Shown here in pieces: positions 1 to 12,317 of a stretch of DNA of 64,000 nt (position 1 is its first letter; each line of letters begins with the position of its first letter). The notes under the pieces are model-generated. The model did not search any database. It was not told the DNA's origin and saw only the letters and a program-made list of their open reading frames with translations. The DNA lies in NCBI GenBank assembly GCA_965153455.1, contig OZ234497.1:6820001-6884000 (forward strand), read 5' to 3'. The translations under genes were made by a program, and so were the position numbers. Source of the stretch: Sphagnum compactum (Eukaryota; Bryophyta; Sphagnopsida; Sphagnales).

Positions 1-62
1 ATAAAGATTAGTTGGGAGTTGGGTTTAGGGTTTTGTTAGTGAATGGGGTTTAGGGCTTATAC

Positions 63-586
63 CCAGCAGCTGCAAGAGTGGGCAATTGAGAAGCAATGCC
101 TTGTCCTGTGCAATCCATGCCAGGTACATACAGTAGCAGAGGTCTGTCATCATCATCATCATCATGTGTTGCCTTCTTCTTCTGCTGCTGCTGCAATGCT
201 TTTGGCAAGAGATTCAAAGGATCCAGTAACGTGACTTCACTGGCACCTGGAGCAAAATTCGGTAGAGGACATGAAGGATCCCCAGTGATTGTCTCAGTCC
301 TTCTCCTCCTCAACAACGTCCCTAACTCCTTCTCCCCCTCTTCCTCTTCTTCCTCCTCTTCGGATGTCACTGCTCCAGCACTCGAGCTTGTGTTCTTCAA
401 GCTGTGAACTCCAGAGTTTTGGCTGCTGCTGCTGCTGCTGCAATTGGGTGGTGGTGCTCCAGCAGCCGCTGCTAACCCACGGAAGGGGAAGAAGCTTGAC
501 GACGCAGTAGTAGTAGTACTCGCGAACTTCTGATGATGCACACACAAAGGCGTGCGAGAAAAAACTCGCATCGCCATGACCACCAT
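63..586 (-). CDS. Phytyl ester synthase / DGAT-like (PES1/2 family), first exon only
   Basis: N-terminal exon of a plastid acyltransferase-like protein of the esterase/lipase family that includes Arabidopsis PES1 and PES2, which esterify phytol and make triacylglycerol in plastoglobules. The diagnostic stretch is RPLLLYVPGMDCTGQG near the exon end, matching the family's first alpha/beta-hydrolase strand and turn (PLLLYLPGxDGTG). Before it lies a Ser/Thr/Ala-rich, Arg-containing N terminus typical of a transit peptide, then low-complexity linkers: poly-Glu (8), QQQQKKK and DDDDDD, encoded by triplet repeats. ATGs at 586, 577 and 571 are in frame; I take 586, although any could be used. A longer frame from a TTG at 664 would translate the CA microsatellite and is unlikely. 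The exon ends at 63 in a donor (G|GTATAAG); the rest of the gene lies beyond the left edge. Family assignment is fairly sure, enzyme substrate is not. Confidence 0.72.
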
Positions 587-614
587 AACAACAAGACCCA
601 GAGAAAAAAAAAAC

Positions 615-615
<1 letters not shown>

Positions 616-645
<30 letters not shown>
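616..645. repeat. (CA)15 microsatellite in the 5' leader of the PES-like gene
   Basis: Uninterrupted CA dinucleotide run 30 bp upstream of the first plausible ATG, so on the minus strand it is a (TG)n run within the presumed 5' UTR. A CT run follows at about 846-861 in the putative promoter. Confidence 0.9.
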
Positions 646-651
<6 letters not shown>

Positions 652-1102
652 AAAACACACCCAAAAAACAACAAAAGCTCCAAAATCCTCAAATGTTCAT
701 ATGCGATTCAAGCACAAAATCAAGCAATTTCTTGTCCGTTTGCTTTGAAGCTTCGTTTTGATTTGCAAACTGTGTTTTTGCTTTGCAATCTGGGTTTTGG
801 GTTTCTGTCGTTTGTTTTTTTTTTCCTTTGAAATTGCTGCACATCTCTCTCTCTCTCTCTTTATTTTACTCCCACGAACAAATTCATTGCAAACTCTCTA
901 AGTACTGCTGCTCTTTTCTGCAAACCTGGAACTTGAGAAACAGTTGCAATTCTTGCAGTCAGGAAGCAAGCAAGAAATGTTTTTGTTCTCAGTTTGAATC
1001 TTCAAAGACCCAAATAAGAAAAAATTGTTGCTACAAAAAAGTATTCAAATGCCAAATTCACACTTTGGATTTTCATCATCATCAAATCTGTGGTGCAAGA
1101 AG

Positions 1103-1212
1103 AATTCCAGTGACCAAAACAACACCTGCAAAGTACTTATCAGCTGATGCTGATCCAATTGTGCTGCAAAAATTCTAGTGCCCAAAACACTTGGGAAGTA
1201 AATATATAAATA

Positions 1213-1243
<31 letters not shown>

Positions 1244-1370
1244 ATTTGCATCACAAAATTGATGCAAATTCCAGTGCCCAAAATACTTGAGAAGTAGCTA
1301 GCTGATGATGATGATCATCATCATCATCATCAAATTTGTGGTGCAAATTCCAGTGCCCACAACATCTGGC
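1103..1370. repeat. Degenerate four-copy tandem repeat with (ATG)n/(CAT)n tracts
   Basis: The phrase AATTCCAGTGCCCAAAA, usually followed by acttgggaagta, recurs at 1103, 1171, 1267 and 1346. Spacings are 68, 96 and 79 bp; the differences come from expanding (ATG)n tracts between copies, such as 1213-1242. One inter-copy tract forms a perfect palindrome of GAT/ATC triplets around 1303-1332. It is noncoding and lies upstream of the PES-like gene. Confidence 0.75.
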
Positions 1371-2875
1371 AAGTGTAAGTCAGGCAAGCTTTAGACTAGG
1401 AGTCTATATAAAACCTTGGAGTTGAGAGGCCCAAGACATCTTGAGGGCCAATAAGAGGAAACTTTGAAACACTTTTGGCCTCTTCATTGGCCTCAAAAGC
1501 TCAAAAGAATGATTTTTTTATGCAGATCAAGGACTTCCTTTCTTTCTATGTATGTTGTGGAGAGGCCCAAGAAGTTGGAAACCAAAGTTTTCAAAGTTTG
1601 GTATACCACCTTGAGGATGATTTCATCCCTCTAGCACTAGTGATATATTTGGATGTTTATATCAATATGTGGATGACTTTTTTTATCAATTTGCCAACAT
1701 GACACGATCGGTCGGCAAAAGGTTTTGAAGGTTCTCCTTTTTCAATTATACGTTCATTTTACAAATAGAGGGTGTCAATTGCTCTTCAAAGAGTTTAGAC
1801 CGTCACTATTTTGCATTGAGCAATAGTGGTAGCAAAAGAGGCCTCTTCTAAGCTTGGTGTCTTTCCAGGTTTTTCACCCATTTCTTTGCATGACTTGCTT
1901 CATGCTACTGGTCATGGGTTTATGTCTTAAGTTTTGTGTTTTCTTCTGGTAGGGCTTCATACACCAATACAAATAATTAATTACCTAACTTTGAAAAAAA
2001 ATGGCAACATATGTTAAAGTTATTATAATAATTCCAACATTAACACATAAACAAATTTAATATCAATTTTTTTTGAAAATTTTGAAATTTATTGTTGAGA
2101 TCATTATAACATTATTCATTTTTTTGAAAAATTTTAAATAAATATTAATGATGTAACTGATTTTTTTTTGTGATGAATTTTGACCATTTACCAACATAAA
2201 AGAAACCATCTCATTAGCAAAAGATTATATATTTTTAAAATGATATAATTCTACAATGGGTTCGATATCTTGTAGTCAATATAAAAAAATATTTCAACAA
2301 ATTTGTACCTCCATATATGGTTTATAGCCAAAACCATGGTTAATATTTTTTTATGCATGATCTTGAAGAATATTACAATTTTGATTAAATGAAATATTAA
2401 AAAAATCCTTGATATTATTATTATTATCACCACTTATAATTCATTCTTTTTTAAAATGAAAATTTTTAATTCATTTCTTGATATTTAAACATAAACTTGT
2501 AACAAAACAAGCTTACAAAATTTGATAAAATATGTTTAAAATGAAAATAATAAATATAAAATATTGATAACTTTTCATGATAATAATAATTTTTATACAT
2601 TTTTTTTTTCCATTTTTTTAACATGGATGTTTTTGTCATACACTAAAAAAAAGTGGGGAAAAATTTATGGATCATTTTTTTGGATTTTTTGGTGTTGCGT
2701 CATGAACATTCATAATAATAAACTTGTTCATGATCCCTAAAACAAATGAAGGGAAAAATATATATTCTAATTTACATAAATGTATAAGAATTTAATATAT
2801 GAAAAAATTGTAATTTAAAGGTCTACATGCATCTAAGACTTTGTATGCGTGAACATTTTGACCTAATCATTAACC
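1371..2875. other. AT-rich intergenic DNA, no gene recognised
   Basis: A TATA-like TATATAAAA sits at about 1402-1411, 64 bp before an ORF of 75 codons (1475-1702) that resembles nothing I know and has no supporting features. Two nearby phrases containing GAGGCCCAAG (about 1427 and 1562) suggest a small degenerate duplication. The remainder is A/T homopolymer-rich, with one 8-bp stem (TCATGAAC/GTTCATGA, 2700-2733). Confidence 0.5.
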
Positions 2876-3540
2876 CATTCAAATATAAATGTGAAACTTC
2901 CCAAATTTTTATACATCCATTTAAAAACATTGTGGTGAATGCAAATACAACTCATGAATATTAGATTTAATAACATTCAAAGTGAATGATTCAATCCATG
3001 TGCAAATGTTAATCGTTTATGAAATGCGAAAAAATTCACTAACCCATTCAAATGTAAATATGAAACATTAAGTTAAATTATACGTGTTTCCATATATATT
3101 AATAAGTGCAATATGCAATGTTTGAATAATGGTTTCAATAAGTTCAAAGTGGATGATTTGATTCATATAAAAATGTTGATAGTTCAAAAAATGTGAAAAA
3201 AATCACTAAACCATTCAAGTATAATTATAAAATATTGAGTTGTATATGTTTAGTATATTATAATAAATGCAAAAAATGCAATTTGTGAGCAATGGTTTTA
3301 ATATATTAAAAGTGAATGGTTTGACTTTGATAATTGAAAAAATGTGACAAAAATCACAAATTCATTCCAATATAATTGTGGGGTTTTAAATTGTTACATG
3401 TGTTTTAATAAATTATGATAAGTGTAAAATGCAACTCTTAAATAATGGTTTCAACATGTTAAAAGTTAATAGTTCAACTCATGTACCATGTTAATAGTTA
3501 AATAAATATCAAAAAGTTCATTAATCCATTATAATGCATT
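2876..3540. repeat. Diverged tandem array, period about 165 bp
   Basis: The landmark CATTCAAATATAAATGTGAAA, in variant forms, begins at 2876, 3045, 3212, 3363 and 3526, giving spacings of 169, 167, 151 and 163 bp. Other landmarks keep the same order in each unit: AATAATGGTTTCAA, then a version of AAAGTGAATGATT, then a version of AAATGTTAATAGTT, then AAAAAATCACTAA. Units are perhaps 70-80 percent alike by eye. The period is in the range of centromere-type or pericentromeric satellites, but only about four copies are present. Confidence 0.7.
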
Positions 3541-5064
3541 GTGTAAATAAAGTTAAAAGCGACCTCAATTTCTACATCAACAATTTAAAATTATTAATAA
3601 TTAAATAAGGTCCAAATTATACTCATAAGTGAACAACATAATGAACATAACAACTATGAATAATATTGACCATTAATTAATGCAATAAGCCACTTGCAAT
3701 ATTAAGATGGCCAAATGTAGTTGAAATATAGTCAAATTGAACAATAGTCACAATATGTGGAGGTGGAAAAGGATAAGATTTCTTTTTGTGCAACCCAAAG
3801 GGCACTTTATGTTTTTAGCATAAATGGATTCTAAGAAGGATTTATGGGGGCATTGACATGTAGGTTCAAATCTTCACCCAAACATAAATGGTAAACTTCA
3901 AATATGGTAGGTTTTATATGGATTAATTTCCCCCTCCATTTAGTGGGAGGGAAATTTTGCATAAGGAATTCCATGCATCTAGTGGGAATTTATGGTTTTT
4001 CATTTGATTTTCATGTTTTGTCATCCCAAGTTCATTAATAATTTTTCAATTCTTCATCCATTAGTAGATTGGCCATGTGCTTTACTCAGAATAAAGCCCA
4101 TGAATGGGGGATCTACAAGAATAAACTTATCTTTGGTTCCCACCTTAAGTTCTACCGTTTAGGGAAGAGACATTGTTTTGACCCTAGAAATGGGCCAAAA
4201 CTTTAGTATCCATATATAATAGGGTGATTTGAAGTTCATTATAGTCCTAGTAGTAAATAAGTCAACTTATTATTAATGCCCCATTTAACTCCTATTCATT
4301 CATGCATGCTTGCAATAATTCATTTTTACATTAAATAATGTTCATTTAATTATGCATGATAATTTTTAGTGGTGGTAAATTAAATTATTTACATGTAGAA
4401 TTTTGTGTGGAGTAAAAAAGTCATCTTTCTATTTCAAACTTAAGTATACTATTAAATATCACTATTCATACATGTTTGTTTTCATTAGTGGTAAATTGCA
4501 TTAATCATATGTGAAGTATTATGTTATTTCATGCATAGTTCACATAACTTATCTTCACATTAAGTGATGTTGAATTACATGTTAATCATGCATGAATACA
4601 TTATTATTCATGCATGATTTTTTTAAGTGGTGGAAAGTTCCAATGATTACATGTGGATTTTTGTATGGACTATTAAAAGAAAAGTTCTTGTTGTCCTTTT
4701 GTTGAAACCCAAATCGACTAATTAACCCCAATAGTTCCCCCAATCATTATGACAAGCTTTGGTTGAAGTTTTAGTTGGTGCTCCCTATTTTTAGTTTTTT
4801 ATATTTCACTTGCCATTTTCTTTAGATCAAATAATCATTTTGAATTTTTTTCTTTTGAACCTATCTTTTCACACTTGATACATCCCCCATATGTTTTTGA
4901 CATGTTTTAATGGAAGGTGATTAGTCCATCTTATTTTTATTTATTTGGTTCATTTGGCCACAAACAAATCAATAAACTTGTTTTCACAAATTCAACTCCA
5001 AGGTGCGTCACATGTCATTTTTGGTTTTTGGTTTTTTTGGTTTTGAGTTAAACACATTTGCATA
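3541..5064. other. AT-rich intergenic DNA with diverged ~130-bp repeats
   Basis: No coding signal. The combination of a variant of ATTCATGCATGATTTTT with AGTGGTGG/AGTGGTAA and then TTACATGTGG recurs near 4349, 4463 and 4606, suggesting an old tandem repeat of about 115-145 bp. The stretch 3830-4240 is less AT-rich but has no usable frame. Confidence 0.5.
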
Positions 5065-6767
5065 ATGGTGATAAGGAGGGTGAGGCCAATGATCACCATC
5101 AACAACTTGGATTACATAGTTTGTGATATTGTATTTGAAGGCTTTGTGCTCAGCTGTTATGGAAATTTTGGCAATTCAAGTGTTTTTGCATATTTGCATG
5201 TCAACGTCATAGACCAATGTGGGATTTCAACTATGAGTGTCACCGTAAATGGGGCATTGGTTACATTACACGGTGATAAATTTATTTGTAGGAACCACAT
5301 GCAAATCAAAAACTTTACTGTGACACCTCAAGCGAAATGGGAACAAGGGGACCTCGATATTCGTATCCGTGTTAGTAGTTTGACTTTGGTGGATGTTTTC
5401 TCACATGAGAACATCACTTTCCATTTTGTTCACATTTACACAATTGCATCCTTTTGTAAGTTTTTGCATGACAAATTTGCAACAACAACAATTGTTATAC
5501 TTGTGATTAATGTTCAAGGGGAGACAGATGAATGATTTGACCTCACCATTCCAAATGGGGAAACAAGTGATGATATACAGACTGTAAGTTACAATCAATT
5601 TTGCCTCATTTTTTTGGGAAGGAAATCAAATTCCTTTCTGTGCATTTAAATCATGGATAAATTTCAAAGCCCTTGTTTTCGATCAACTACCTTAGGACAA
5701 TAACATGAAAAACATTATTGATTAAAAGGTACATTATTTTTAAGCATGATTTTGAAAATTGGAGTGGTTTGATGGGTAGTATATTTTGTCTTTCATTTCC
5801 ATACTTTTCTAGTGGTATTTGAGTTTATGTACATTTATATGTCTTATTATGAATTGCTAAACTCAATTGTGAAACATAAATTTTGTTTGCAATTGTAATT
5901 ATGTTTTTTTTTTTTACCACAACATATTATATATATATTTTTGGAAGGGGGCTCAAGGATATGTTATCGTAACATATACTCAAGTAAAGATGATTTTTGC
6001 TTAATCAAATGAACCACTTTAATTATTCAAAGTAGGGGCATGTTGTTTTGATATTACCAAAGGCTAATTATTTCCTTAGCAAATGAACTAAATGCTTGTG
6101 GCAATGAAATTTTAACTCTTCACCATGGTCTTGGGATTTGTTCCATAGCAATAATCTTCCAAATTTGTTTTCGTATCTTGAACATTTTAAGTACCTTGGT
6201 ATATTAGCAATTTTAACATTAGTTATATATATTTTAAAAATATTTGTCTTCTTTTGTGCAAGTCACTAAAATGGTTTTTTAAGCTTTTAGATTAGTAAGC
6301 AACATAAAAGTGGACTATTATTATTTTGATGGGTGAAAAAATTTCAATGGGTTGGTGCAAGGCTAGGAGAGAATTTTTGGCCAAGGCGACAACTTAGCTT
6401 TTATATTTAACTATTATGGTTTCTTTCTAGCAGGCTAGTCTAGGAGGGACAAAAATTATAAATTTTGAGCTTAATATTAAATAACCCTTAATTCACAAAT
6501 TTTTCATATACTAAACATATGAAAAAAAATGTACGTTGTTTTGTGCAAATCAATTTCCTTCTAAATTTCCATGCAGGCTATGAGCACCTTTGGAACACCA
6601 ACACTTGTATTGCTAAAAACTATTTCAACAACCTCAAGTGGAATTGTCAAATAACAAACAAATTTATCAACCATCTTTGTTCTTGCGATTAATGAAGAGG
6701 TCATCAATCAATTGACCTATTTACATGAAATCACAATGGGAATGGAACAAGGCCCACAACAATGCAG
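5065..6767 (+). pseudogene. Decayed spliced gene with possible OB-fold (RPA-like) domain
   Basis: An ATG frame of 156 codons starts at 5065. Its middle alternates hydrophobic and polar residues as in a beta barrel, with VNGALVTLHGDKFICRNH leading to IKNFTVTPQ, reminiscent of an RPA70-type single-strand DNA-binding OB fold; this likeness is weak. A TGA at 5533-5535 ends the frame, but the same frame continues for 16 codons to a canonical donor ACT|GTAAGT at 5583. A second exon with an acceptor (ATGCAG|GC) runs 6577-6767, has one internal TAA, contains VLAINEEVINQLTYLHE, and ends at CAG|GTGATT. Splice signals thus outlived the reading frame. RPA-like proteins are often carried by Helitrons, and a Helitron2 remnant follows, but the gene may be independent. 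Confidence 0.4.
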
Positions 6768-6839
6768 GTGATTTTTTGACTTTATGAAACAAAAATTCTT
6801 ACTTAACACACATCACAATAGAAAGCCATTAATGACTCT

Positions 6840-7478
6840 AGTCACAATCGGGGTACCCCAAAAGGACTGTCACACGCCAAGGATTGCAATTCCCAAATTT
6901 AAAAATGATTTTTTTTTTTTTCATATTAGATCTTAAATTCAAGATTCCTAATGAGTTTTATGAGTTGTAATAAACAAAATGATCGTTAAAATAAAAATTT
7001 TGGTGCACAATTTAATGTCCTTAAGATTCCTAAAAAATTAATTTAATCCTTGGTCATAACACTTGTAACATGATATAGGAATAAAAATGACTAGTATACT
7101 TATGCCGAATTGCACCAAATTTAAACCATGTACACAAATTGGTGTTAGATATTACATGGCATAAAAAAATACCATGTACATTGTCCAAATGCTCTAATGG
7201 CAACATGTAGCCCTATCAGCATGTGATATTTTCAAGCTACAAGCTTAAGGAGAAGTAAATGAACATTATTTAGTGTGTTTTCAAGCAATATGAAACATCT
7301 AGATGTAAACTAATGTTGGATGTAAATTTTTTGTACAAAATATTGAAATGTTTTCAAGTACATCTAACTAAAGTTACATGGGTTGCATAGTCAAAACTGG
7401 CTTAAATCATTTTTTTTGTAAAAAAAGACTCTAAAGTCCTAGAGCATTAGTTCTTTTTGGGATACCCCAATCGTGACT
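6840..7478. mobile_element. MITE-like element with ~25-bp terminal inverted repeats
   Basis: The left end AGTCACAATCGGGGTACCCC is matched, inverted, by the right end GGATACCCCAATCGTGACT; the complementary region extends through CCAAAAAG for about 26 bp with a few mismatches. The element is about 639 bp, AT-rich and noncoding. No convincing target-site duplication is visible, so the superfamily is open. It sits just downstream of the decayed OB-fold-like gene. Confidence 0.6.
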
Positions 7479-8960
7479 GCAACTTAATGTGATGATTTTA
7501 ATGTTTGACTTGAAGAACTCAAGAATATGACACAAGTTTTCATGTATTATTGTTACAAGTTATTGGAGATTTCTATGTGCATGTTTCAATCGTGACTCCA
7601 TTTGTGTGAACTTGTTAAATGTGCCATCTTACAAATATCATATGACAAGATGATGGCATGTTATTTTGTTCTGCTTGTAATATCACAACACCCTGTGTTT
7701 TGGATGTGAATGTGAAAGGTCAGATTGTGCCTATCACATGTTGATGTCATTGTGAAAAAAAATTGGATTCAACCTTTGACTAGTTTAGATGAGGCGACAT
7801 TTTTATCCATGCACTCAGAAAAAAATTTAATTGTTGTCCATTTGTTGAAGACCATTTAAATTCATGGTTGAAAGCATGGTAAAGTATACAATTCAGTTAC
7901 CTTGATAGTCTCTTGTCAAGCTAACAAGAAGTATGACTAAAACTCATCATAAAATTATTATACATTTAATATTTTCGCTTAAATGATGATTTATTTATTT
8001 TTTTCACTATTACAAATTGATTTTTAAATTTTATGTTGTAAAAGTAGGTTTCAAGTAGACTTTTCTAGATGTAAGTAGCTTTTGAAGCCTACTTTTGTAG
8101 TGTAACATTTGTTTCAAGTATGTGTCAAATATATTTTACCAAAGAAAAAGTAAAATTTATTTATTTTACATATTTTGAATATACAATTATCTTTATGTTA
8201 TAACTTCACACAAATGTATTTCATTGAAATTTCTAATGAAAAAATGCTTTTGAACACCATATTGGCCAGTCAAATTCAATATAATAGTACTTGTTCCTTA
8301 CTTTTATTATTCCAAAGTTTCTTAAATTTTGTATTCAACTTAATACAAACCCAATGGAAAGCACCATGGTTTGAAAATGAAATTTAAATAAAAAATGAAT
8401 ATACTTTCTTGTGTTTTCGTGAAAATTTTTCTTTTTTTAAACTTGATATTTTTTCATCAATTAATTTAAAGAAAATACCATGCTTTCACCCCCCAACTAG
8501 TGACCTCACTAGTTTTCAGAAACAGATTGGAGATTGAGACATAAGTTTTACTACATAAATTTTAATTAAATCAACTGATTATGCAGATTTTTCAGTGAAT
8601 TAGTTTTTTGGTGAATCATCACATCCATGTCCATATATGTACAAATCGACATACATATACATAGGTTTTACTAGATTGGGCTTTTTAATGTACTTAATTC
8701 CTAACCATATTGTTATAAATATTTGTAAATCAGTGTACATATATATCATTCAAACTTTATGTTAACCTTGTTTGAAAACATAATATATACATTGCAATTT
8801 ACCATTTGAAAATATATTTTATATTCCTTTAAAATAGATTTCTTGGAATGTAACCAAAAAAATGAATAGTATCAATGAAACATTTTTTAATGTTAGACTC
8901 CATAAGGTATCAAGCTATCCATAGAAAGTTGGGGATTGTCTTTTTTATTTAGTAACTTAC
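7479..8960. other. AT-rich DNA, no gene recognised
   Basis: Short ORFs only (longest 70 codons at 8175-8387), without family resemblance. It may include the 5' part of the Helitron2 element, but no terminus could be placed. Confidence 0.45.
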
Positions 8961-10127
8961 ATGAAACAATTATCAATTTCACCAATCGATCTTAGGAAAA
9001 GAGTTGTACAATGTCTTCAACATGTTTTAAATATAAATGATCCTAGAGTTTCACACTATTATAATGTTTATTTGAACCAAAAAACATTGATGACACTACA
9101 CCAAATCAGTTCACCTTATGAATACCTTCAAAGAATGGGTTTTTTCACAAATTTTTTTGGGTTGGCACAATTTGTGAAGTCCACCATTGAAGCATGGCCA
9201 TATATTATTGTCGGAGAAAAATTTGCAGAAATGAATGAACAACTTATGTTGGTATACCATGAAGATATGGCCATTTTGAGCTCGTCATAGACATTTTGCA
9301 TTATAATCTATCATTAATACACCCATTGTGGAATTATGATCATGAAAACAATAAATCATCATTGCATGAAGATATCAAAACTTGTAACAATGTATTAAAA
9401 AAAGAAAAATACAACATGATGCCCAAATGTCAAATGTTTTTGAAATTTAAAAAAATGACATCATCTAAAATTTTGATGGACACTTGAAGAAAACAAAAAT
9501 TTACAACAAATCTTCAATGATCATAAAAAATTGGATTTGAAAAAAATTGCTAAATTATTTTGTGATATCCATCCCCATCTTAATGTAACCATCCAATAAG
9601 TACATAGAGATGCTCAATATATGCAAAAAAATCTTGCGTACCCTTTGAATGTTATTCTCACAAAGTTTATGAAAAAACTCATAACAATTGTCCTAATAAT
9701 TCTTCACAATATGAATTTTGTCATATGCAAGAAAAATTGATGCCACACGACATGAATTTTCTTTCATAGCTCCATTGGGTTATAATGATAACCCAACTAG
9801 TAATGTGAAATATTCATGTTTTAAGCATGGACAAAATGCATGATAGGGTACTTACATCCATGCTTGTGACCCATAAATTTGCTGCATTAAAATCAATTGT
9901 GACCATCTTTCACAATGAAATCAAGATTTTCCCAAGTGTACAACACATTAATCGTTGTTTACGATATTTAAAAATTAAAGCAACATTGTATGATAACATC
10001 CATGGCAAAGACATTTCTAACACAAAAAATAATTTAGATCTTTGTGAAACTTTGAACATAAAATCTTCACATAAGTTTAACAATTTACCATTACCACCTA
10101 TAAAATATAACTTAGATAATAATTTGC

Positions 10128-10640
10128 ATGGCACTAAACATGATGTGTCCTCTATCAATTCAAAAAAATGTTGATAATATGACAATAGGTGATTCAATGT
10201 TCATTGAAGTGTTCCAAAAAAAATTAAATGACACTTCAATTTTACCTTGCATGTTTTGTCATCAACTTTGGTTCAAGAAACAAGCCACTCATCTTACGAT
10301 AACAATGTATATGAACTATTTACCATATATGCCTTTTTTATTGAATGTAAAACCCAAAAAATATCATTGGTTTAATCATTTGCAACAACTACAGAAGATA
10401 CCTACATGGAAAAGATTTTCCAAAATCTTGGTACGTCCCACAATTTAAAATATACATATTCATGTTCCATTTGTAACAATATTGTTTGAATTTAAAAAAA
10501 TACTCATAATTCTAAGACAAACATTTGCATAGATTTATCAAGTTCAAGGATATGGGCAATTCAAAATGCATGGGAGTGTGATCAATGTTCCTTCAAACTT
10601 AAATATCAGTTTTACCACGATTGTCTGACGATGAAACAAC
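10128..10640 (+). pseudogene. Helentron N-terminal region with Cys motifs
   Basis: The frame 10128-10448 contains PCMFCHQLWFKKQ, the kind of CxxC finger found near the start of Helitron/Helentron proteins. A second cysteine pair (CSICNN) follows near 10462 in another frame, and ECDQC around 10580. Stops and shifts separate them. Assignment rests on position before the Rep domain plus these motifs. Confidence 0.4.
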
Positions 10641-11216
10641 ATTTGGTTTAATTATCAAACGAAAACTTGAATATAATTCCTTTCACATATCTAGTAACAT
10701 TCAGCCAAATCAAGTTACGTATACATTATTATTTTTTTGAAAACTCCTTTATATGTGGATGTTAACATATCAATACGACCATTATGGTTAAACATGTTTA
10801 ATCTATCAAAACAATGAAAAGATATTAACTTTCGCAATAATATGGATTTTAATACAACATCGTCATACCACTTTATTTTTTTGAAGACGTCTTCGATGAT
10901 GTTACAATAGATAATTTGATCCAAAACTTTTAAACATCAAATCAAATTGATGATGAAATCCTCACAATGGCACCAAGCCAATACTATAAACCTCTTGGCC
11001 TCTTTCAAGATCAACATAATGAATAACTCAATTATCCAACTTTATTCTTCAGAAATAGTCATGTTGAATGTATCCCATCACATTACACATATCAAGAGAT
11101 TGCCAATTTCGGGATCAATTGATCCATAAAGACCAAAAAATTTCTAGACATATTCCAAACTTGTTTTTTTTAAGTTGTCAAAGTTTTAATACAAGTAGTA
11201 TGAACAACACGTTGAA

Positions 11217-12250
11217 TACAGATTCGTAAAGGGCAACTTCATGATCGTGAGCTCATTGCTAAACAAGTAGCAAATAAACCAAATTTAGATAAGTTGTTAT
11301 GATCAAACATTGGTTATCCTGATTTAGTTCAATTACGGTCTTCATTAGACCACTTTAAAAACTTAAGAAAAAATGTATTTGCCATGATACGACAAATAGG
11401 TCCACCAACTTTTTTTGTGACTTTTACAAGTGTTGCAAGTAGGTATTACATCATCTTAACAAAGGTTTCATTGATGTCCCTAATGACTTCAACAAATTTG
11501 ACTCCAAGGATATAACACATTTAATGAGAGCTAACCCTGTAACTTGTGCATAATATTACGACCACCAAACATGGCTACATTTAGACATTTATGTAAAAAA
11601 AAATCATCAATATTTGATGTTGTACAAGACTTTTATTATGTAACAAAATTTCAAAACAAGGGATGTGAACATGAACACAATATGTTGTGGATTAAAAATG
11701 CACCAATTTATGGTAAACATGATAACCATGAAATTGTAGCTTTTGTTGACAAATATATATCATGTGATGTATGTTTACTTCCAAAAGGCCTTCAAGACTC
11801 ACAAACACATCGACACAAATGCACATGTCGAAAAAAAAGCCAAGCTATGTATCGTCTCCATTACCCTCTCCCACCTTTGCCTTCTACACAAATTTTGGAA
11901 CCCCTTGATCAATCATCTACATGTGAAGAAATCACAAAAGATCTTACAAAAATTTGCCAAAAAAAATCATAACCTTGTTAGAACTTGAAATGAATAATCC
12001 AATGTCTTTCGATCAATTTTTATAGAAATTAAACATTGGTTTTTCAACATATATAAAAGCATTAAGAAATTTATTAGAAAGACCTACATTATTCTTAAAC
12101 AAAAATGTAAAAGATGTTCAAACAAATGTTTTTGGCAGAAAAGCTAGTCCACTTTGTGGTGCGAATATTGATGTGTAGTTCATTTTGGACCTTTATGTAA
12201 TAGCTAGTTACTACACATCATATGTTACAAAGGTAGATAAAACAATTACA
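11217..12250 (+). pseudogene. Helitron2 Rep (HUH) endonuclease domain remnant
   Basis: First part (about 11217-11430) reads FAMIRQIGPPTFFVTFTS, which matches the Helitron-like N domain phrase before the Rep core. The frame 11544-11972 holds KFQNKGCEHEHNMLWI, equivalent to the family's EFQxRGxPHxHxxxW with the metal-binding histidine pair (11661-11679), then FVDKYISCD, a QTHRHKC block and YPLPPLPSTQIL, all in Helentron order. The tyrosine segment reads ILDLYVIASYYTSYVTK (12183-12233), preceded by an in-frame TAG (GANIDV-stop-F) where Gln is expected. Several stops and frame changes make it nonfunctional. Rep would nick and join DNA strands during rolling-circle transposition. Confidence 0.75.
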
Positions 12251-12317
12251 AAATAATTTCGAACAATTACTAATTATTGCCAACATGAAAACACAAATGT
12301 AATTAGTAGAAAAAAAA

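Noticed and set aside
587-664. Longer start for the PES-like exon giving a VCVCVC run
   Set aside because: It would begin at TTG and translate the CA microsatellite.
1475-1702. 75-codon ORF preceded by a TATA-like box
   Set aside because: No homology that I recognise; short ORFs of this size are frequent in the window.
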